Assembly (NCBI GenBank): GCA_958427355.1
Contig: CAUACA010000010.1
Location: forward strand, 1-64,000
Source of the DNA: an uncultured Collinsella sp.
GTDB lineage: Bacteria > Actinomycetota > Coriobacteriia > Coriobacteriales > Coriobacteriaceae
Reading direction: 5' to 3'
DNA length: 64,000 nt
Positions 41,086 through 49,751 of this stretch are shown piece by piece; within the stretch, counting starts at the first letter, position 1; the number at the start of each line of letters is the position of its first letter. The position numbers and the translations under genes are program-made. The notes under the pieces were generated by a model that was given only the letters and a program-made list of their open reading frames with translations, was not told where the DNA came from and did not search any database.

Positions 41086-42192
41086 ATGCTGCGTATAGCG
41101 ACCATCGGCACATCCATGATTACCGACGACTTTATCCAGGTCGTCAACGCCAACGACCAAGCCGCGTTTGTGGGCACGCTCTCGCGCGATGCAGATCGCG
41201 GCGCCGCCTTCACCACTAAGCACGGCGGCGAGCGTTACTTCACCGCGCTTGACGAGCTTGCGTCCGCTGCCGACGTCGACGCCGTCTACATCGGCAGCCC
41301 CAATGCGCTCCACTACGAGCAGGCGCTCGCCTGTATCGCCGGCGGCAAGCACGTTATCGTCGAAAAGCCCTTTTGTGCCACCGAGGCGCAGGCGCTCGAG
41401 GTCTTTCGCGCAGCCGAGGCGGCGGGCGTCGTAGCCCTCGAGGCCATGCGCCCGCTCCATGACCCCGCTTTCCACGCCGTCGAGGACGCCCTGGGCGAGA
41501 TTGCGCCCATTCGTCGTGCATCGTTGCGCTTTGGCAAGTATTCTTCGCGCTACAACGAGGTTCTCGCGGGGCGCGCCACCAATATCTTTGACTGCAATAT
41601 GGCATCGGGTTCCCTCATGGACATCGGCGTCTACACCGTCGAGCCTATGGTCGAGATTTTCGGCATGCCCTCCGGCCTTACGAGCATGGCTACTCTGCTC
41701 GACCCCGCCACGCGACAGCTCACGCACGGCCCCATCGACGGTTGCGGTTCCATCCTCGCCAGCTACGGCGGTGGCCGTATCTCAGTCGAGCTTGCGCACT
41801 CCAAAATTACGAATGACCTGCTGCCCTCGCAGATTGAAGGCGAGCGTGGCACTATCCAGATCGACCATCTGTCCACGCCCCGCAACGTCCGCATCGACTA
41901 TCGCGGCGACGTCGTACGCGGCTCGGCGACCGAGGTACCGCGCGAACAGGGCGACAACGGCCGCGTGCTCGACCTTCCCAAATCGAGCAACACCATGGAA
42001 TACGAACTCACAGACTTTATCACCGCCATCGGCGGTATCGATAACGTTAAGGAAGAGATTTGGGAGACCCCGGCGGGACGCCACGAGCTCGGACACTACC
42101 GCGATGTCACGCTCGTCTCACTGCGCATCATGGATGCCGTACGCCAGCAGGCCGGCATTACCTTCCCGGCCGACGCAGACAAGCAGGCCTAG
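41086..42192 (+). CDS. Gfo/Idh/MocA-family oxidoreductase (second)
   Basis: A 368-residue dehydrogenase. The N-terminal IATIGTSMITDDFIQ lacks the full GxGxxA Rossmann signature but keeps DVDAVYIGSPNALHYEQAL, VIVEKPFCATEAQAL and MASGSLMDIGVYTVEPM. The KP of EKP is the catalytic landmark. AGGGGGATAT precedes the ATG. The acylphosphatase gene begins two bases after its stop. Substrate unknown. Confidence 0.85.
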   Translation: MLRIATIGTSMITDDFIQVVNANDQAAFVGTLSRDADRGAAFTTKHGGERYFTALDELASAADVDAVYIGSPNALHYEQALACIAGGKHVIVEKPFCATEAQALEVFRAAEAAGVVALEAMRPLHDPAFHAVEDALGEIAPIRRASLRFGKYSSRYNEVLAGRATNIFDCNMASGSLMDIGVYTVEPMVEIFGMPSGLTSMATLLDPATRQLTHGPIDGCGSILASYGGGRISVELAHSKITNDLLPSQIEGERGTIQIDHLSTPRNVRIDYRGDVVRGSATEVPREQGDNGRVLDLPKSSNTMEYELTDFITAIGGIDNVKEEIWETPAGRHELGHYRDVTLVSLRIMDAVRQQAGITFPADADKQA

Positions 42193-42194
42193 CG

Positions 42195-42605
42195 ATGAGC
42201 TTCTTCGATACGTTCTTCTCCAGCGTCGCCGGCGGCAGCCGCGAACCCCAAAAGCTCTCTGGCGTCGAGCTCGAGCTGCGCCGCAGGCTCACCGTGCTCG
42301 CAAGCGACGAGGCCACTCAAGACGCCCCGCAGCGCTATTTCCTGCGGTGGGAGGGGCAAGTCCAGGGCGTCGGTTTCCGCTTCACCAACACCAACCTCGC
42401 ACAGGCGCGCTCCCTCACCGGCTGGGTGCGCAATATGGAAGACGGCTCGGTTGAGATGGAGCTACAGGGCACGCCGGCAAACATCGTGTCTCTGCTCGAG
42501 GCGCTTCATGCCTCCTATGAGCGCATGGGGACACGTTTTCGCCTTGTAGACGCCCAAGCTCGTACCCCGCTTGCCAACGAGGATAGTTTTAGCCCTCGCT
42601 ATTAG
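42195..42605 (+). CDS. Acylphosphatase with N-terminal extension
   Basis: A 136-residue protein. The acylphosphatase domain (from about residue 47) has the phosphate-cradle Arg in GQVQGVGFRFTNTNLA and the catalytic Asn in GWVRNMEDGSVEMELQG. The first ~45 residues are an extension absent from most family members. The enzyme hydrolyses acyl phosphates. It starts two bases after the preceding stop, so translation is coupled to the oxidoreductase. Confidence 0.88.
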   Translation: MSFFDTFFSSVAGGSREPQKLSGVELELRRRLTVLASDEATQDAPQRYFLRWEGQVQGVGFRFTNTNLAQARSLTGWVRNMEDGSVEMELQGTPANIVSLLEALHASYERMGTRFRLVDAQARTPLANEDSFSPRY

Positions 42606-42666
42606 TATTGTGTTCTAAATAAGGTATCATTTGCTTCATGCCGTTTACAGAAAAGAGGCGAGGCGC

Positions 42667-43047
42667 ATGGCGGTGCAAAGAAGGAATACCAGGCAGCGAA
42701 AGCTGATTCTTGACGCTGTGCGCCAAAGCTATAACCATCCCACCGCCGACGAAATCTACAATGTCGTACGCGAACAGGATGACAAGATCAGCCGCGGCAC
42801 GGTCTACCGCAACCTCAATCTCTTAGCCGACGCCGGTGAGATTCTCTCTATTAAGACGCCGGGCGGCAGCCGCTTCGATCGCACCATCGAGCCGCACGCA
42901 CATATCATCTGCACCTCGTGCAGCCGCGTCATCGACGTGCCGCTCCCCTTCGATGCCCAGCTCGACGCCAGGGCATCCGAACAAATCGGATGGAGCGTCA
43001 GCTCGCACTACACCATCTTTGAGGGACTCTGCCCCGACTGCCGGTAG
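42667..43047 (+). CDS. Fur-family metalloregulator (PerR/Fur-like)
   Basis: A 126-residue protein. The winged helix has HPTADEIYNVV and ISRGTVYRNLNLLADAGEIL. The dimerisation domain has RFDRTIEPHAHIIC (regulatory His residues) and two structural-zinc pairs, C82-x2-C85 and C122-x2-C125. The RFD motif favours a PerR-like peroxide sensor over a classical Fur, but the metal cannot be decided from sequence. ATG 42667 follows GAGGCGAGG. Confidence 0.88.
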   Translation: MAVQRRNTRQRKLILDAVRQSYNHPTADEIYNVVREQDDKISRGTVYRNLNLLADAGEILSIKTPGGSRFDRTIEPHAHIICTSCSRVIDVPLPFDAQLDARASEQIGWSVSSHYTIFEGLCPDCR

Positions 43048-43123
43048 CCTTTGGGGCATGCCTGCAAATCTACTTTCCCATCCGTTACAGCAAACAGTAC
43101 ATTTCTAGGCATGTCCCGAAAAC

Positions 43124-43921
43124 CTACTCGGCGAGCAGGCGGCGCAGTTCTTCTTCGACCGTGTGCACGTAACGGACGCGATCGTTGATACCGCGCATGG
43201 TGGGGTTGCAGCTCTCCATCAGATAGGGATGGCCCACGACGTTGAGCATGTCGCGATCGTTCTCATTGTCGCCAAATGCCATCATCTCATCGGGCGAAAT
43301 CCCCAGGACACGACCGTAATCGGCAAGCGCGGAGCCCTTGCCCGAACCGAAACCGATAAGGTCCGTCCATGCGGTTCCTGACGTCATCACATTGACACGG
43401 TCGCCAAAGAGGCGCTCGAAATACTCCCGGGCCGCCGGATAATCCACCTCGGGCGTCTGGAAGCCAATCTTAATGACATCCTCGTCGATGTCCTCGGGAC
43501 GGTCGACCACCGCCACATCGCAGTGGACCACATAGCGCAAATGGTCGACGAACGCATCGTTGCCGCTCATGGTGTAGATGTGCCCCTCACACGAAAGGGT
43601 CATGTCGGTATGGGGATACGCAACCACGGTATTCGCGATAACCATAGCAAGGCTACGCTCCATGGAACGCTTGACGACGGCACGCCCCTCGCTCATCACC
43701 AGGGTTCCGTTTTCGCATACATAGGCGAGCTCATCGGCCACCGGGGCAAACAGGTAGCGCAAGCTCGCATATTGACGGCCACTCGCCGGCATAAACACGA
43801 TACCACGACGATGCAGCTCATCGATAAGCTCAAAGGCCTCGGAACGCAGCTCGCGCTCCCCCGGATGCAGCAACGTGCCGTCCAAATCGCATGCAATCAG
43901 TTTGATTCCCTCAAGACCCAT
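43124..43921 (-). CDS. Cof-type HAD-IIB phosphatase
   Basis: A 265-residue HAD-IIB enzyme: LIACDLDGTLLHPGE (motif I), FMPASGRQYASLRYL (motif II) and MAFGDNENDRDMLNVVG (motif IV), with GSGKGSAL before it. It probably dephosphorylates sugar phosphates or a cofactor. ATG 43921 follows GGGGGAAG. Nearby genes do not reveal its substrate. Confidence 0.88.
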   Translation of the reverse strand: MGLEGIKLIACDLDGTLLHPGERELRSEAFELIDELHRRGIVFMPASGRQYASLRYLFAPVADELAYVCENGTLVMSEGRAVVKRSMERSLAMVIANTVVAYPHTDMTLSCEGHIYTMSGNDAFVDHLRYVVHCDVAVVDRPEDIDEDVIKIGFQTPEVDYPAAREYFERLFGDRVNVMTSGTAWTDLIGFGSGKGSALADYGRVLGISPDEMMAFGDNENDRDMLNVVGHPYLMESCNPTMRGINDRVRYVHTVEEELRRLLAE

Positions 43922-44004
43922 ATGCTTCCCCCAAAGCCTCATATCAACAGCAAGACGGACCTTGATCGGTCGCCCCTCAAAGCCCGTCTTGCGCATACGC
44001 GCGC

Positions 44005-44583
44005 TTAGCCGCGCGCCTTTTTTACGATGGTAAAGTCGGGAGCCATGCTCACGACGACCTCCGCCGCACTCGACGCAAAGCGCCGGTCCGCATCGAGTTC
44101 ACGGGTAACCAGCGAGAGCCGAACACCCTCGACACCCCGGAGCATGCGGCCCAAAACAGGCTGCACCGGCGTATACATGCGCACAGTATGCTCGTCCGAG
44201 TCGCCCCGGAAGAGCGGCGCATGCATGTTGCCGATCTCCCAGCACGAATGCGCGAGCGCAATCGGGTCCATGCGGTCAACTTCGACCAAATAAACCTCGG
44301 CGCTGCGCAAGCGCACGACAACCGCCACGGGCACCATGCCCGAACGGTCAATGGCGAGCACGTCGCCGTCGGCAAGACGACCGCCGTCGGCAGTATCCAG
44401 CCGAACATCGACCGTGCGCCCCAGCTCCGTCACGCCCACAAACGCGTATACATCAGCCTGGTCCCAATCGAGCAGTAGCTCGTCAACTTCAAAGACGCCG
44501 CCCAACTTCCGGCGAAGCAGGAGTTCATAGGACGGATCGTTGAGATTTCCCAAGCATGTCGTCGAAACCAAGCGTTCAGGCAT
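44005..44583 (-). CDS. UreE-like nickel metallochaperone
   Basis: A 192-residue UreE-family protein. TCLGNLNDPSYE at the N-terminus, DGGRLADGDVLAIDR, the VVVRLRSAEVYLVEVDRMDP strand and AHSCWEIGNMHAPLF are typical. The last contains the conserved dimer-interface metal-site His. UreE delivers nickel to urease, yet no urease genes are in view and the C-terminal His tail is absent. It begins three bases after the SlyD-like gene, suggesting joint nickel handling, perhaps for another enzyme such as a hydrogenase. Confidence 0.75.
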   Translation of the reverse strand: MPERLVSTTCLGNLNDPSYELLLRRKLGGVFEVDELLLDWDQADVYAFVGVTELGRTVDVRLDTADGGRLADGDVLAIDRSGMVPVAVVVRLRSAEVYLVEVDRMDPIALAHSCWEIGNMHAPLFRGDSDEHTVRMYTPVQPVLGRMLRGVEGVRLSLVTRELDADRRFASSAAEVVVSMAPDFTIVKKARG

Positions 44584-44586
44584 ACT

Positions 44587-45015
44587 CTAACCCTCGACCT
44601 CGACGAGCTCGATATCAAAGTTGAGGTCCTTACCGGCCAGCTCGTGGTTGGCGTCGAGCGTCACGGCCTCGGGCGTTACATCGATGACCACGGCGGGGAC
44701 GGGCATACCGCTCGGCGTGGACAGGAAGAGCTTCATGCCCTTCTCAATCTGCTCGATGTTGGGAACCTGTTCGGCCGGGAAGGTCAGAACCATCTCGGGA
44801 TTGTGCTCGCCGTAGGCATCGGCAGCAGGAATGTGCACGGTCTTCTTCTCACCCACCTGCATGTCGACAACAGCGGCGTCGAAGCCCTTGATCATCTGGC
44901 CGGCGCCGCAGGTGAACTCCAGCGGCTCGCCGCGATCGTAGGAGCTATCGAACTGCGTGCCGTCGTCGAGCGTGCCGCGATAATGAGTCTTGACCTTCTT
45001 GCCCTGGTTGGACAT
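44587..45015 (-). CDS. slyD: FKBP-type peptidyl-prolyl isomerase (SlyD-like)
   Basis: A 142-residue SlyD-class FKBP. THYRGTLDDGTQFDSSYDRG and PLEFTCGAGQMIKGFDAAVV form the FKBP domain; the insert-in-flap region and ANHELAGKDLNFDIELVEV are SlyD features. The His/Cys-rich metal-binding tail of E. coli SlyD is missing. SlyD catalyses proline isomerisation, has chaperone activity and assists nickel insertion. ATG 45015 follows GGAGG. It leads an operon with the UreE-like gene. Confidence 0.9.
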   Translation of the reverse strand: MSNQGKKVKTHYRGTLDDGTQFDSSYDRGEPLEFTCGAGQMIKGFDAAVVDMQVGEKKTVHIPAADAYGEHNPEMVLTFPAEQVPNIEQIEKGMKLFLSTPSGMPVPAVVIDVTPEAVTLDANHELAGKDLNFDIELVEVEG

Positions 45016-45135
45016 GGAAACCTCCGTGATAAGGGCGGCGCACAACACGAGCCGCCATGAACATATGGCGCTAACTATACCCTAGTCATACAATTTGAAG
45101 ACAGTTTGCAAAGAAACGCTGCAACCGGAGGAACC

Positions 45136-46149
45136 ATGGCATATCCCGTATTTGACCTACACTGCGACACCGCCGACCGAATCGGCTGGGCCACGCTCGA
45201 TCTCGACCTGCGCTTTACCGCCGGCACCGACGGTTATTTCCCCGGCGACGAAACGCATCCGCAAGATTTCGACCTCATCAAGGGTAACGCCTGCGCCATC
45301 TCGCTCGCAAAGATCGGCAACACGCCGTGGGCACAGTGCTTCGCTACGTTTGTCCCCGACGAGATCCCCACCGCCCACGCCGCGCGCTTCCAGGCGCAAA
45401 TCATGGCGCATATGAGCGGCCAGGCAATGCTCAACCACGACCGCATGGTCAACGTGCGCAGCGCCGCAGACATTCGCCCCGCGCTCAAGGACGGCAAGAT
45501 CGCCTGTATCCACACCATCGAAAACGCCACGTTCTTTGCCGAGGACCCCGCGCTGATCGAGGTGCTCAAGAGCCTGGGCGTGCTTATGTCGTCACTCAGC
45601 TGGAACGCGCAGGGACCGCTCGCGAGCGGCCACGACACCCACGCCGGCCTTACCGCCGCCGGCGTCGAGGCACTTACGCAAATGGAGCACGCCGGCATGG
45701 TACTCGACGTCTCCCACCTCAACGATGAGTGCTTTGACGAGGTTGTCGCCCACGCCACGCGCCCCTTCGTCGCCAGCCACTCCAACTCCCGTGCGGTTTG
45801 CGGCGTCAAGCGCAACCTTACCGACGACCAGTTCCGTACCATTCGCGACATGGGCGGCATCGTCGGCCTCAACTACTGCAGCGAGTTCCTTTCCAACGAC
45901 GCAACCGACAAAACCGCCGCAGACGTCACCTTCGACCAGCTGGCGGCACATATCGAGCACTGGCTCGACCTGGGCGGCGAGGACGCCATCGCGCTCGGCG
46001 GCGACTGGGACGGTGCCACGGTGCCCGCTTTCCTCTCCGATGCCAGCAAGATGCCCGAATTCCAGAACATGCTCTCCAAGCACTTTGGCAAGACCGTGAT
46101 GCAAAAGCTCTGCAGCGACAACGCGCTTGCCTTCTTTGAGCGCTATTAA
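45136..46149 (+). CDS. Membrane dipeptidase family (renal dipeptidase-like) zinc peptidase
   Basis: A 337-residue M19 peptidase. Metal ligands lie in FDLHCDTADRIGW, the bridging Glu in CIHTIENATFF, and His in MVLDVSHLNDECF and PFVASHSNSRAVCG; a catalytic-site Asp lies in GGDWDGAT. It cleaves dipeptides with broad specificity, including D-amino acids at the C-terminal side. No signal peptide is seen, so it acts in the cytosol, perhaps on peptides imported by Opp. ATG 45136 follows GGAGG. Confidence 0.92.
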   Translation: MAYPVFDLHCDTADRIGWATLDLDLRFTAGTDGYFPGDETHPQDFDLIKGNACAISLAKIGNTPWAQCFATFVPDEIPTAHAARFQAQIMAHMSGQAMLNHDRMVNVRSAADIRPALKDGKIACIHTIENATFFAEDPALIEVLKSLGVLMSSLSWNAQGPLASGHDTHAGLTAAGVEALTQMEHAGMVLDVSHLNDECFDEVVAHATRPFVASHSNSRAVCGVKRNLTDDQFRTIRDMGGIVGLNYCSEFLSNDATDKTAADVTFDQLAAHIEHWLDLGGEDAIALGGDWDGATVPAFLSDASKMPEFQNMLSKHFGKTVMQKLCSDNALAFFERY

Positions 46150-46165
46150 TTTCACATCCCTTGAG

Positions 46166-46201
46166 CGGGCCGGCATGCCGAACGGTCGACATGCCGGCCC
46201 G
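46166..46201. terminator. Strong palindrome after the dipeptidase gene
   Basis: A perfect 12-bp stem CGGGCCGGCATG / CATGCCGGCCCG with a 12-base loop. No T-run follows on the plus strand, so it may attenuate rather than fully stop transcription into the next gene, whose start is 23 bases away. Confidence 0.65.
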
Positions 46202-46223
46202 TCCCCAATCCAAAGGACCGCTT

Positions 46224-47000
46224 TTGACGCAGCAGTTTACGATTTCCGTATCCCGACCGGATGGGACGCCCATCCCCGTCGTCGTTACCAAAAAGCGCGT
46301 CAAGAACTTCAACCTACGTGTCACATCGAGCGGTGAGGTCCACGCCAGCGCACCGCTCGGCGCCAGCCGCGAGCGTATCGAAGCGTTTGTGAAGCGCAAC
46401 AGCGCCTGGATTATCAGCCGACTTGCCCAGCGTGAGCAACGTCAGGCGACAGTGCGAGAGCCGCTCAGTCCCTCGTCCATCATTGCACTTTGGGGCAAGC
46501 CCATCACGGTACAGGACGCACTCGATCACAACTTTGCATCACCCGCACCGCGACCCAAGCAGGCCACCTTCGCAAGTTTTATGGGTACCGATGAATCGGA
46601 CGAAGGCCTACAGGCCAAGCGGCACGCAATCCTCGACGACCTAACGTCCGATGAGCTCCAAGCCCACATCGACCAGCTCTATGCCTCCGAGGTCACCACG
46701 GAGCTGCGCGATATGGTGCATGCATACGAAATCGCAATGGGTGTCGCCGTTTCCCGCGTTTCCGTACGCAGCATGAAGACGCGCTGGGGTTCCTGCACGC
46801 CCAAAACCGGCGCCATTCGCATCGCGCGCGAGCTCGCCGCCTACCCAGTCGAGTGCCTCGACATGGTTGTCGCCCACGAGCTCGTCCACTTGCTCGAGCC
46901 AAGCCACAATCAGCGGTTTCACGCCCTGCTCGACACGTACTGCCCCAACAATAGGGCTCTGTCGCAGCGGCTCAAAAAACCGCCTGCCAACGAGCTGTAG
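46224..47000 (+). CDS. YgjP/DUF45-type zinc metallopeptidase
   Basis: A 258-residue M48-like protein with a C-terminal WLM/SprT-type site: MKTRWGSCTPKTGAIRI followed by MVVAHELVHLLEPSHNQRF, which gives HExxH and a third His. The N-terminal beta domain (RVKNFNLRVTSSGEVHASAP) is family-typical. Function is unknown; proteolysis is expected. TTG 46224 is selected for AAAGGA six bases upstream. Confidence 0.85.
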   Translation: MTQQFTISVSRPDGTPIPVVVTKKRVKNFNLRVTSSGEVHASAPLGASRERIEAFVKRNSAWIISRLAQREQRQATVREPLSPSSIIALWGKPITVQDALDHNFASPAPRPKQATFASFMGTDESDEGLQAKRHAILDDLTSDELQAHIDQLYASEVTTELRDMVHAYEIAMGVAVSRVSVRSMKTRWGSCTPKTGAIRIARELAAYPVECLDMVVAHELVHLLEPSHNQRFHALLDTYCPNNRALSQRLKKPPANEL

Positions 47001-47006
47001 GGCCGG

Positions 47007-47492
47007 TTAGCGCACGCGCTCGATCTCGACACCGCAACTTGCCAGGGGAAGACCGACGGGTGCCCAAGGCTTATCGAGCTTAACACGCACGCCAAGCAGC
47101 AGGGGGTAACGACGCAGCAGCATCTGGGCTACACCCTCGGCTGCAGCCTCGATAAGCTTAAACGTATGCTCGCGCAGATAACCATCGACATCGTGGCACA
47201 CCGAGCCGTAGTCAATCGAGGCGTCCAGGCTATCGTGCTCCCCCGCTGCACGCAGGTCGGCATAGAGCACCAAGGACACAATGAACTTCTGGCCCAGCGC
47301 GTTCTCTTCGGGATACACGCCGTGGTTAGCAAAAACCTCAAGTCCTTCAACGGTGATGCGATCGGCATGGCGCAGATCGTCATAGCTCACGTGGGGCACC
47401 GCCGCTGCGGTGGATATTTCGCCCCTTCCACGGCGGGCGAGCTCGGCGCCTTCAGTCTTGGTTGCATTCTCGGGCAGTTTCTTGTTACTCAT
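47007..47492 (-). CDS. folB: Dihydroneopterin aldolase
   Basis: A 161-residue folate-pathway enzyme. DRITVEGLEVFANHGVYPEE contains the conserved substrate-binding Glu, then DYGSVCHDV, FKLIEAAAEGVAQ and the Lys in RVKLDKPWAP. About 42 N-terminal residues precede the domain and are not typical; the true start could be internal, but GGAG precedes this ATG. It is last in a minus-strand group with nrdG, folE and an HD gene. Confidence 0.88.
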   Translation of the reverse strand: MSNKKLPENATKTEGAELARRGRGEISTAAAVPHVSYDDLRHADRITVEGLEVFANHGVYPEENALGQKFIVSLVLYADLRAAGEHDSLDASIDYGSVCHDVDGYLREHTFKLIEAAAEGVAQMLLRRYPLLLGVRVKLDKPWAPVGLPLASCGVEIERVR

Positions 47493-47535
47493 CGCGATCG
47501 TCTCCTTCGTTTAGAACCCCGACCGCGCAAACTAA

Positions 47536-48117
47536 CTACACGCGAATCGACAGGTTCTTTTTATCATCGCTCCAATTGCAAGCATTGCGCGCGGGGCATG
47601 CAAAGCAGGCGCGCGACGCTTTGTCGGCTGCATAGAGCAGACGCTCGAGCGGTTGGCTGTTCACGCGCAGCTTTCGATGGCCCAGAATGGCCGTCTTAAT
47701 GGCTGCGGCATCGGCCGGCTCAAACGCTACGTCATCGGACATACCGCCGAGAATCGCATCAGCGACGCGTTCGCTTGCAACATCATGGGATATACCCGAT
47801 TCATACTGTTCATCTTTGCCGATATCGTGAAGAAGTGCCGTGGCGTAGATGACCTCGCGGTCAAATTCGAGCTGTTCCTCGAGATTCTTGATCCACATAA
47901 TGCGAGCGACATCCAGCAGGTGGTCAATACCGTGGCGGCAGAAGATGCGCCCCGATTCCAACTGTGCAATGTTGCCCAGGTGCCGCCGGAACAGACCGTT
48001 GGCACAGATGTAATCAATGCGAGGCATGGCACCAAAAGGCGCCAGGCCCGAAGCCATAAAGCCGCGACGCGACGTCCCCTCATCGGTCTTCGATGTAAAG
48101 TCGTTGACGACCCTCAT
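47536..48117 (-). CDS. HD-domain phosphohydrolase of the folate gene cluster
   Basis: A 193-residue HD protein: FCRHGIDHLLDVAR, YATALLHDIGKDEQYE (HD pair) and TAILGHRKLR. A C-terminal cluster CFACPARNACNW (CxxCx5C) could bind zinc or iron-sulfur. Its start overlaps the folE end by one to three bases. Co-location with folE and folB hints at a role in the pterin pathway, for example dephosphorylating dihydroneopterin phosphates. That is inference from context. Confidence 0.82.
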   Translation of the reverse strand: MRVVNDFTSKTDEGTSRRGFMASGLAPFGAMPRIDYICANGLFRRHLGNIAQLESGRIFCRHGIDHLLDVARIMWIKNLEEQLEFDREVIYATALLHDIGKDEQYESGISHDVASERVADAILGGMSDDVAFEPADAAAIKTAILGHRKLRVNSQPLERLLYAADKASRACFACPARNACNWSDDKKNLSIRV

Positions 48118-48118
48118 G

Positions 48119-48676
48119 CTAACGGCCCAGCATCCTAAAGAACCGCTCCTCGAGCGCGGGATCAGTCTCAAAGATGCCGCGGCGAGCGAGCGTCACGGTC
48201 TTGGTGCCGGGCTTTTGCACGCCGCGCATGGTCATGCACATATGCTCGGCTTCCATGAGCACAATCGCTCCCTGGGGAGCGAGATACTCCATGAGGGCAT
48301 CGGCAACTTGTGCGCACAACTGCTCCTGCAGCTGCAGACGACGGGCGTAGACCTCTACCGTGCGGGCAAGCTTAGAAAGCCCTGCGACACGGCCGTTGGG
48401 GATATAGCCAATGGCAGCCTTGCCGTAAAACGGCAGCAGATGGTGCTCGCACAGCGAGTAAAACGTAATGTCGCGCTCGATAACCAAATCGTTCGAAGCG
48501 ACGGCAAAGGTTTTGGACAGGTGCTCCTCGGCACTCTGGTCCATACCGCCGGCGATCTCACCATACATACGGGCAACGCGCGCCGGGGTCTCCAGCAGGC
48601 CCTCACGAGTTGGGTCCTCGCCTATGCCCTCAAGCAACAGCTTAATGGCGGCCTCGACTTTTTCCTGATCGACCAT
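48119..48676 (-). CDS. folE: GTP cyclohydrolase I
   Basis: A 185-residue first enzyme of folate synthesis. Zinc ligands are in LCEHHLLPFYGKAAIGY and HMCMTMRGVQKPGT, and the substrate Glu-Arg region is GLSKLARTVEVYARR. Length is normal. ATG 48676 is preferred (GTGAGGCCC upstream) over an upstream ATG at 48739 that would overlap the nrdG end region. It is co-transcribed with nrdG, the HD gene and folB. Confidence 0.95.
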   Translation of the reverse strand: MVDQEKVEAAIKLLLEGIGEDPTREGLLETPARVARMYGEIAGGMDQSAEEHLSKTFAVASNDLVIERDITFYSLCEHHLLPFYGKAAIGYIPNGRVAGLSKLARTVEVYARRLQLQEQLCAQVADALMEYLAPQGAIVLMEAEHMCMTMRGVQKPGTKTVTLARRGIFETDPALEERFFRMLGR

Positions 48677-48742
48677 CTGGGCCTCACTTTTCCGATTTTG
48701 CGTTCGCGCTATGGTACCACGCCCTTTGGCATCGGCCACAAG

Positions 48743-49324
48743 CTACATAGTATGGGTCGAATAGACCGGATCGTCCCGCCAAAGCTCCACAGCGTCGCAA
48801 AGCGCAACGCCCTCGCGCACAGCACGGGCGCGCGTGGCGTTCATATCGATCACACGCTGGTTACTCGAGCCCCTAAAGCGCAATGAGATATCGTACAGAT
48901 CCTGAACGAACGGGCCGTCCACCAACATGTCGAGGCAGGCCAGGATACGGTTCGTCACCTCGGTATGATGACGGCCACCCGGCATAAGCTCCTCGAGCAC
49001 GTCGCCGGTAAAGCACCAAATGGTCTTGCCCGACCCCGCGGGATAGGCCGCACGCACGCGTTCGATAAAGTCAACAAGCCCCACCTGATTCTCGGGCTCC
49101 ATAGGCTCGCCGCCCAGAATCGTCAGGCCATCAATAAAGGGATGGTCGAGACTCTCGATAATCTTGTCCTCGACGGCACGGTCGAACGGCTCACCCGCAG
49201 CAAAGTCCCACGCGACAGAGTTAAAGCAGTTCTTGCACCCACGACGGCACCCGCTCACAAACAGAGAAGTACGAACGCCTTCCCCATCAGCAATGTCGAA
49301 ATACTTAATGTTCGCGTAATTCAT
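48743..49324 (-). CDS. nrdG: Anaerobic ribonucleotide reductase activating enzyme
   Basis: A 193-residue radical SAM protein. The CxxxCxxC cluster is C26-C30-C33 in SGCRRGCKNCFN; TILGGEPMEPEN is the GGE motif. It uses SAM and a reduced [4Fe-4S] cluster to place the glycyl radical on NrdD, encoded upstream. ATG 49324 follows GGGAG. The 427-base gap to nrdD contains two palindromes, so it is probably transcribed separately or at lower level. Confidence 0.93.
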   Translation of the reverse strand: MNYANIKYFDIADGEGVRTSLFVSGCRRGCKNCFNSVAWDFAAGEPFDRAVEDKIIESLDHPFIDGLTILGGEPMEPENQVGLVDFIERVRAAYPAGSGKTIWCFTGDVLEELMPGGRHHTEVTNRILACLDMLVDGPFVQDLYDISLRFRGSSNQRVIDMNATRARAVREGVALCDAVELWRDDPVYSTHTM

Positions 49325-49339
49325 AGGTAACTCTCCCGG

Positions 49340-49423
49340 GAGGCCGGGACATATCATCCCGTCCTCAAACATTCTCGGCCTGCGGCCTGCGAAACTGCGG
49401 GCGGGACGATATGTCCCGGCCTC
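49340..49423. repeat. Long palindrome upstream of nrdG
   Basis: 25-bp arms (49340-49364 and 49399-49423) differ at only two positions, both tolerated as G-U pairs. A 34-base loop separates them. The arm start GAGGCCGG recurs in a smaller hairpin at 58900-58925. Confidence 0.85.
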
Positions 49424-49601
49424 ATGCAAAGGGTAACTCAATGAACGAAGCGAACATCGAGCATAGGGTTCGAGATCTAATAAAAACTGGGTTGCGGCTC
49501 AACCGCCATCGCAAGTAAATCGCAGCTGCAGCTCGAATTATCTCCGCTACGAACTTCGAGGAGTGAGCAGACCGCATGCCGCATCTCAGCTACGTCAACT
49601 T
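49424..49601. other. Intergenic stretch between the two palindromes upstream of nrdG
   Basis: About 180 bases with no gene and no site I can identify. The nrdG promoter could lie here if nrdG is transcribed separately from nrdD. Confidence 0.3.
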
Positions 49602-49740
49602 GGCTGAGCCGAGAGGACCGCTTGGGCTTTTGCTCGATATGAGTTCCGCACGCAAAGAAGGCCACTTAATGTGGCCTTCGTCTTGCGCAGGACTGTCCGA
49701 AATAGCGAGCAAATGCCCAAGCGGCCCTCCCGGCTCAGCC
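49602..49740. repeat. Nested palindrome downstream of nrdD
   Basis: 35-base arms (49602-49636, 49706-49740) pair in three blocks: GGCTGAGCCG, CCGCTTGGGC and GCTCG with their complements. Inside is an independent terminator-like stem AAGGCCAC-TTAAT-GTGGCCTT (49658-49678). It begins 11 bases past the nrdD stop. Confidence 0.85.
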
Positions 49741-49751
49741 CCGGAGCGGTA

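Noticed and set aside
43048..43110. Two imperfect GGCATG-led direct repeats after the Fur-family gene
   Set aside because: Similarity is low and short; probably chance.
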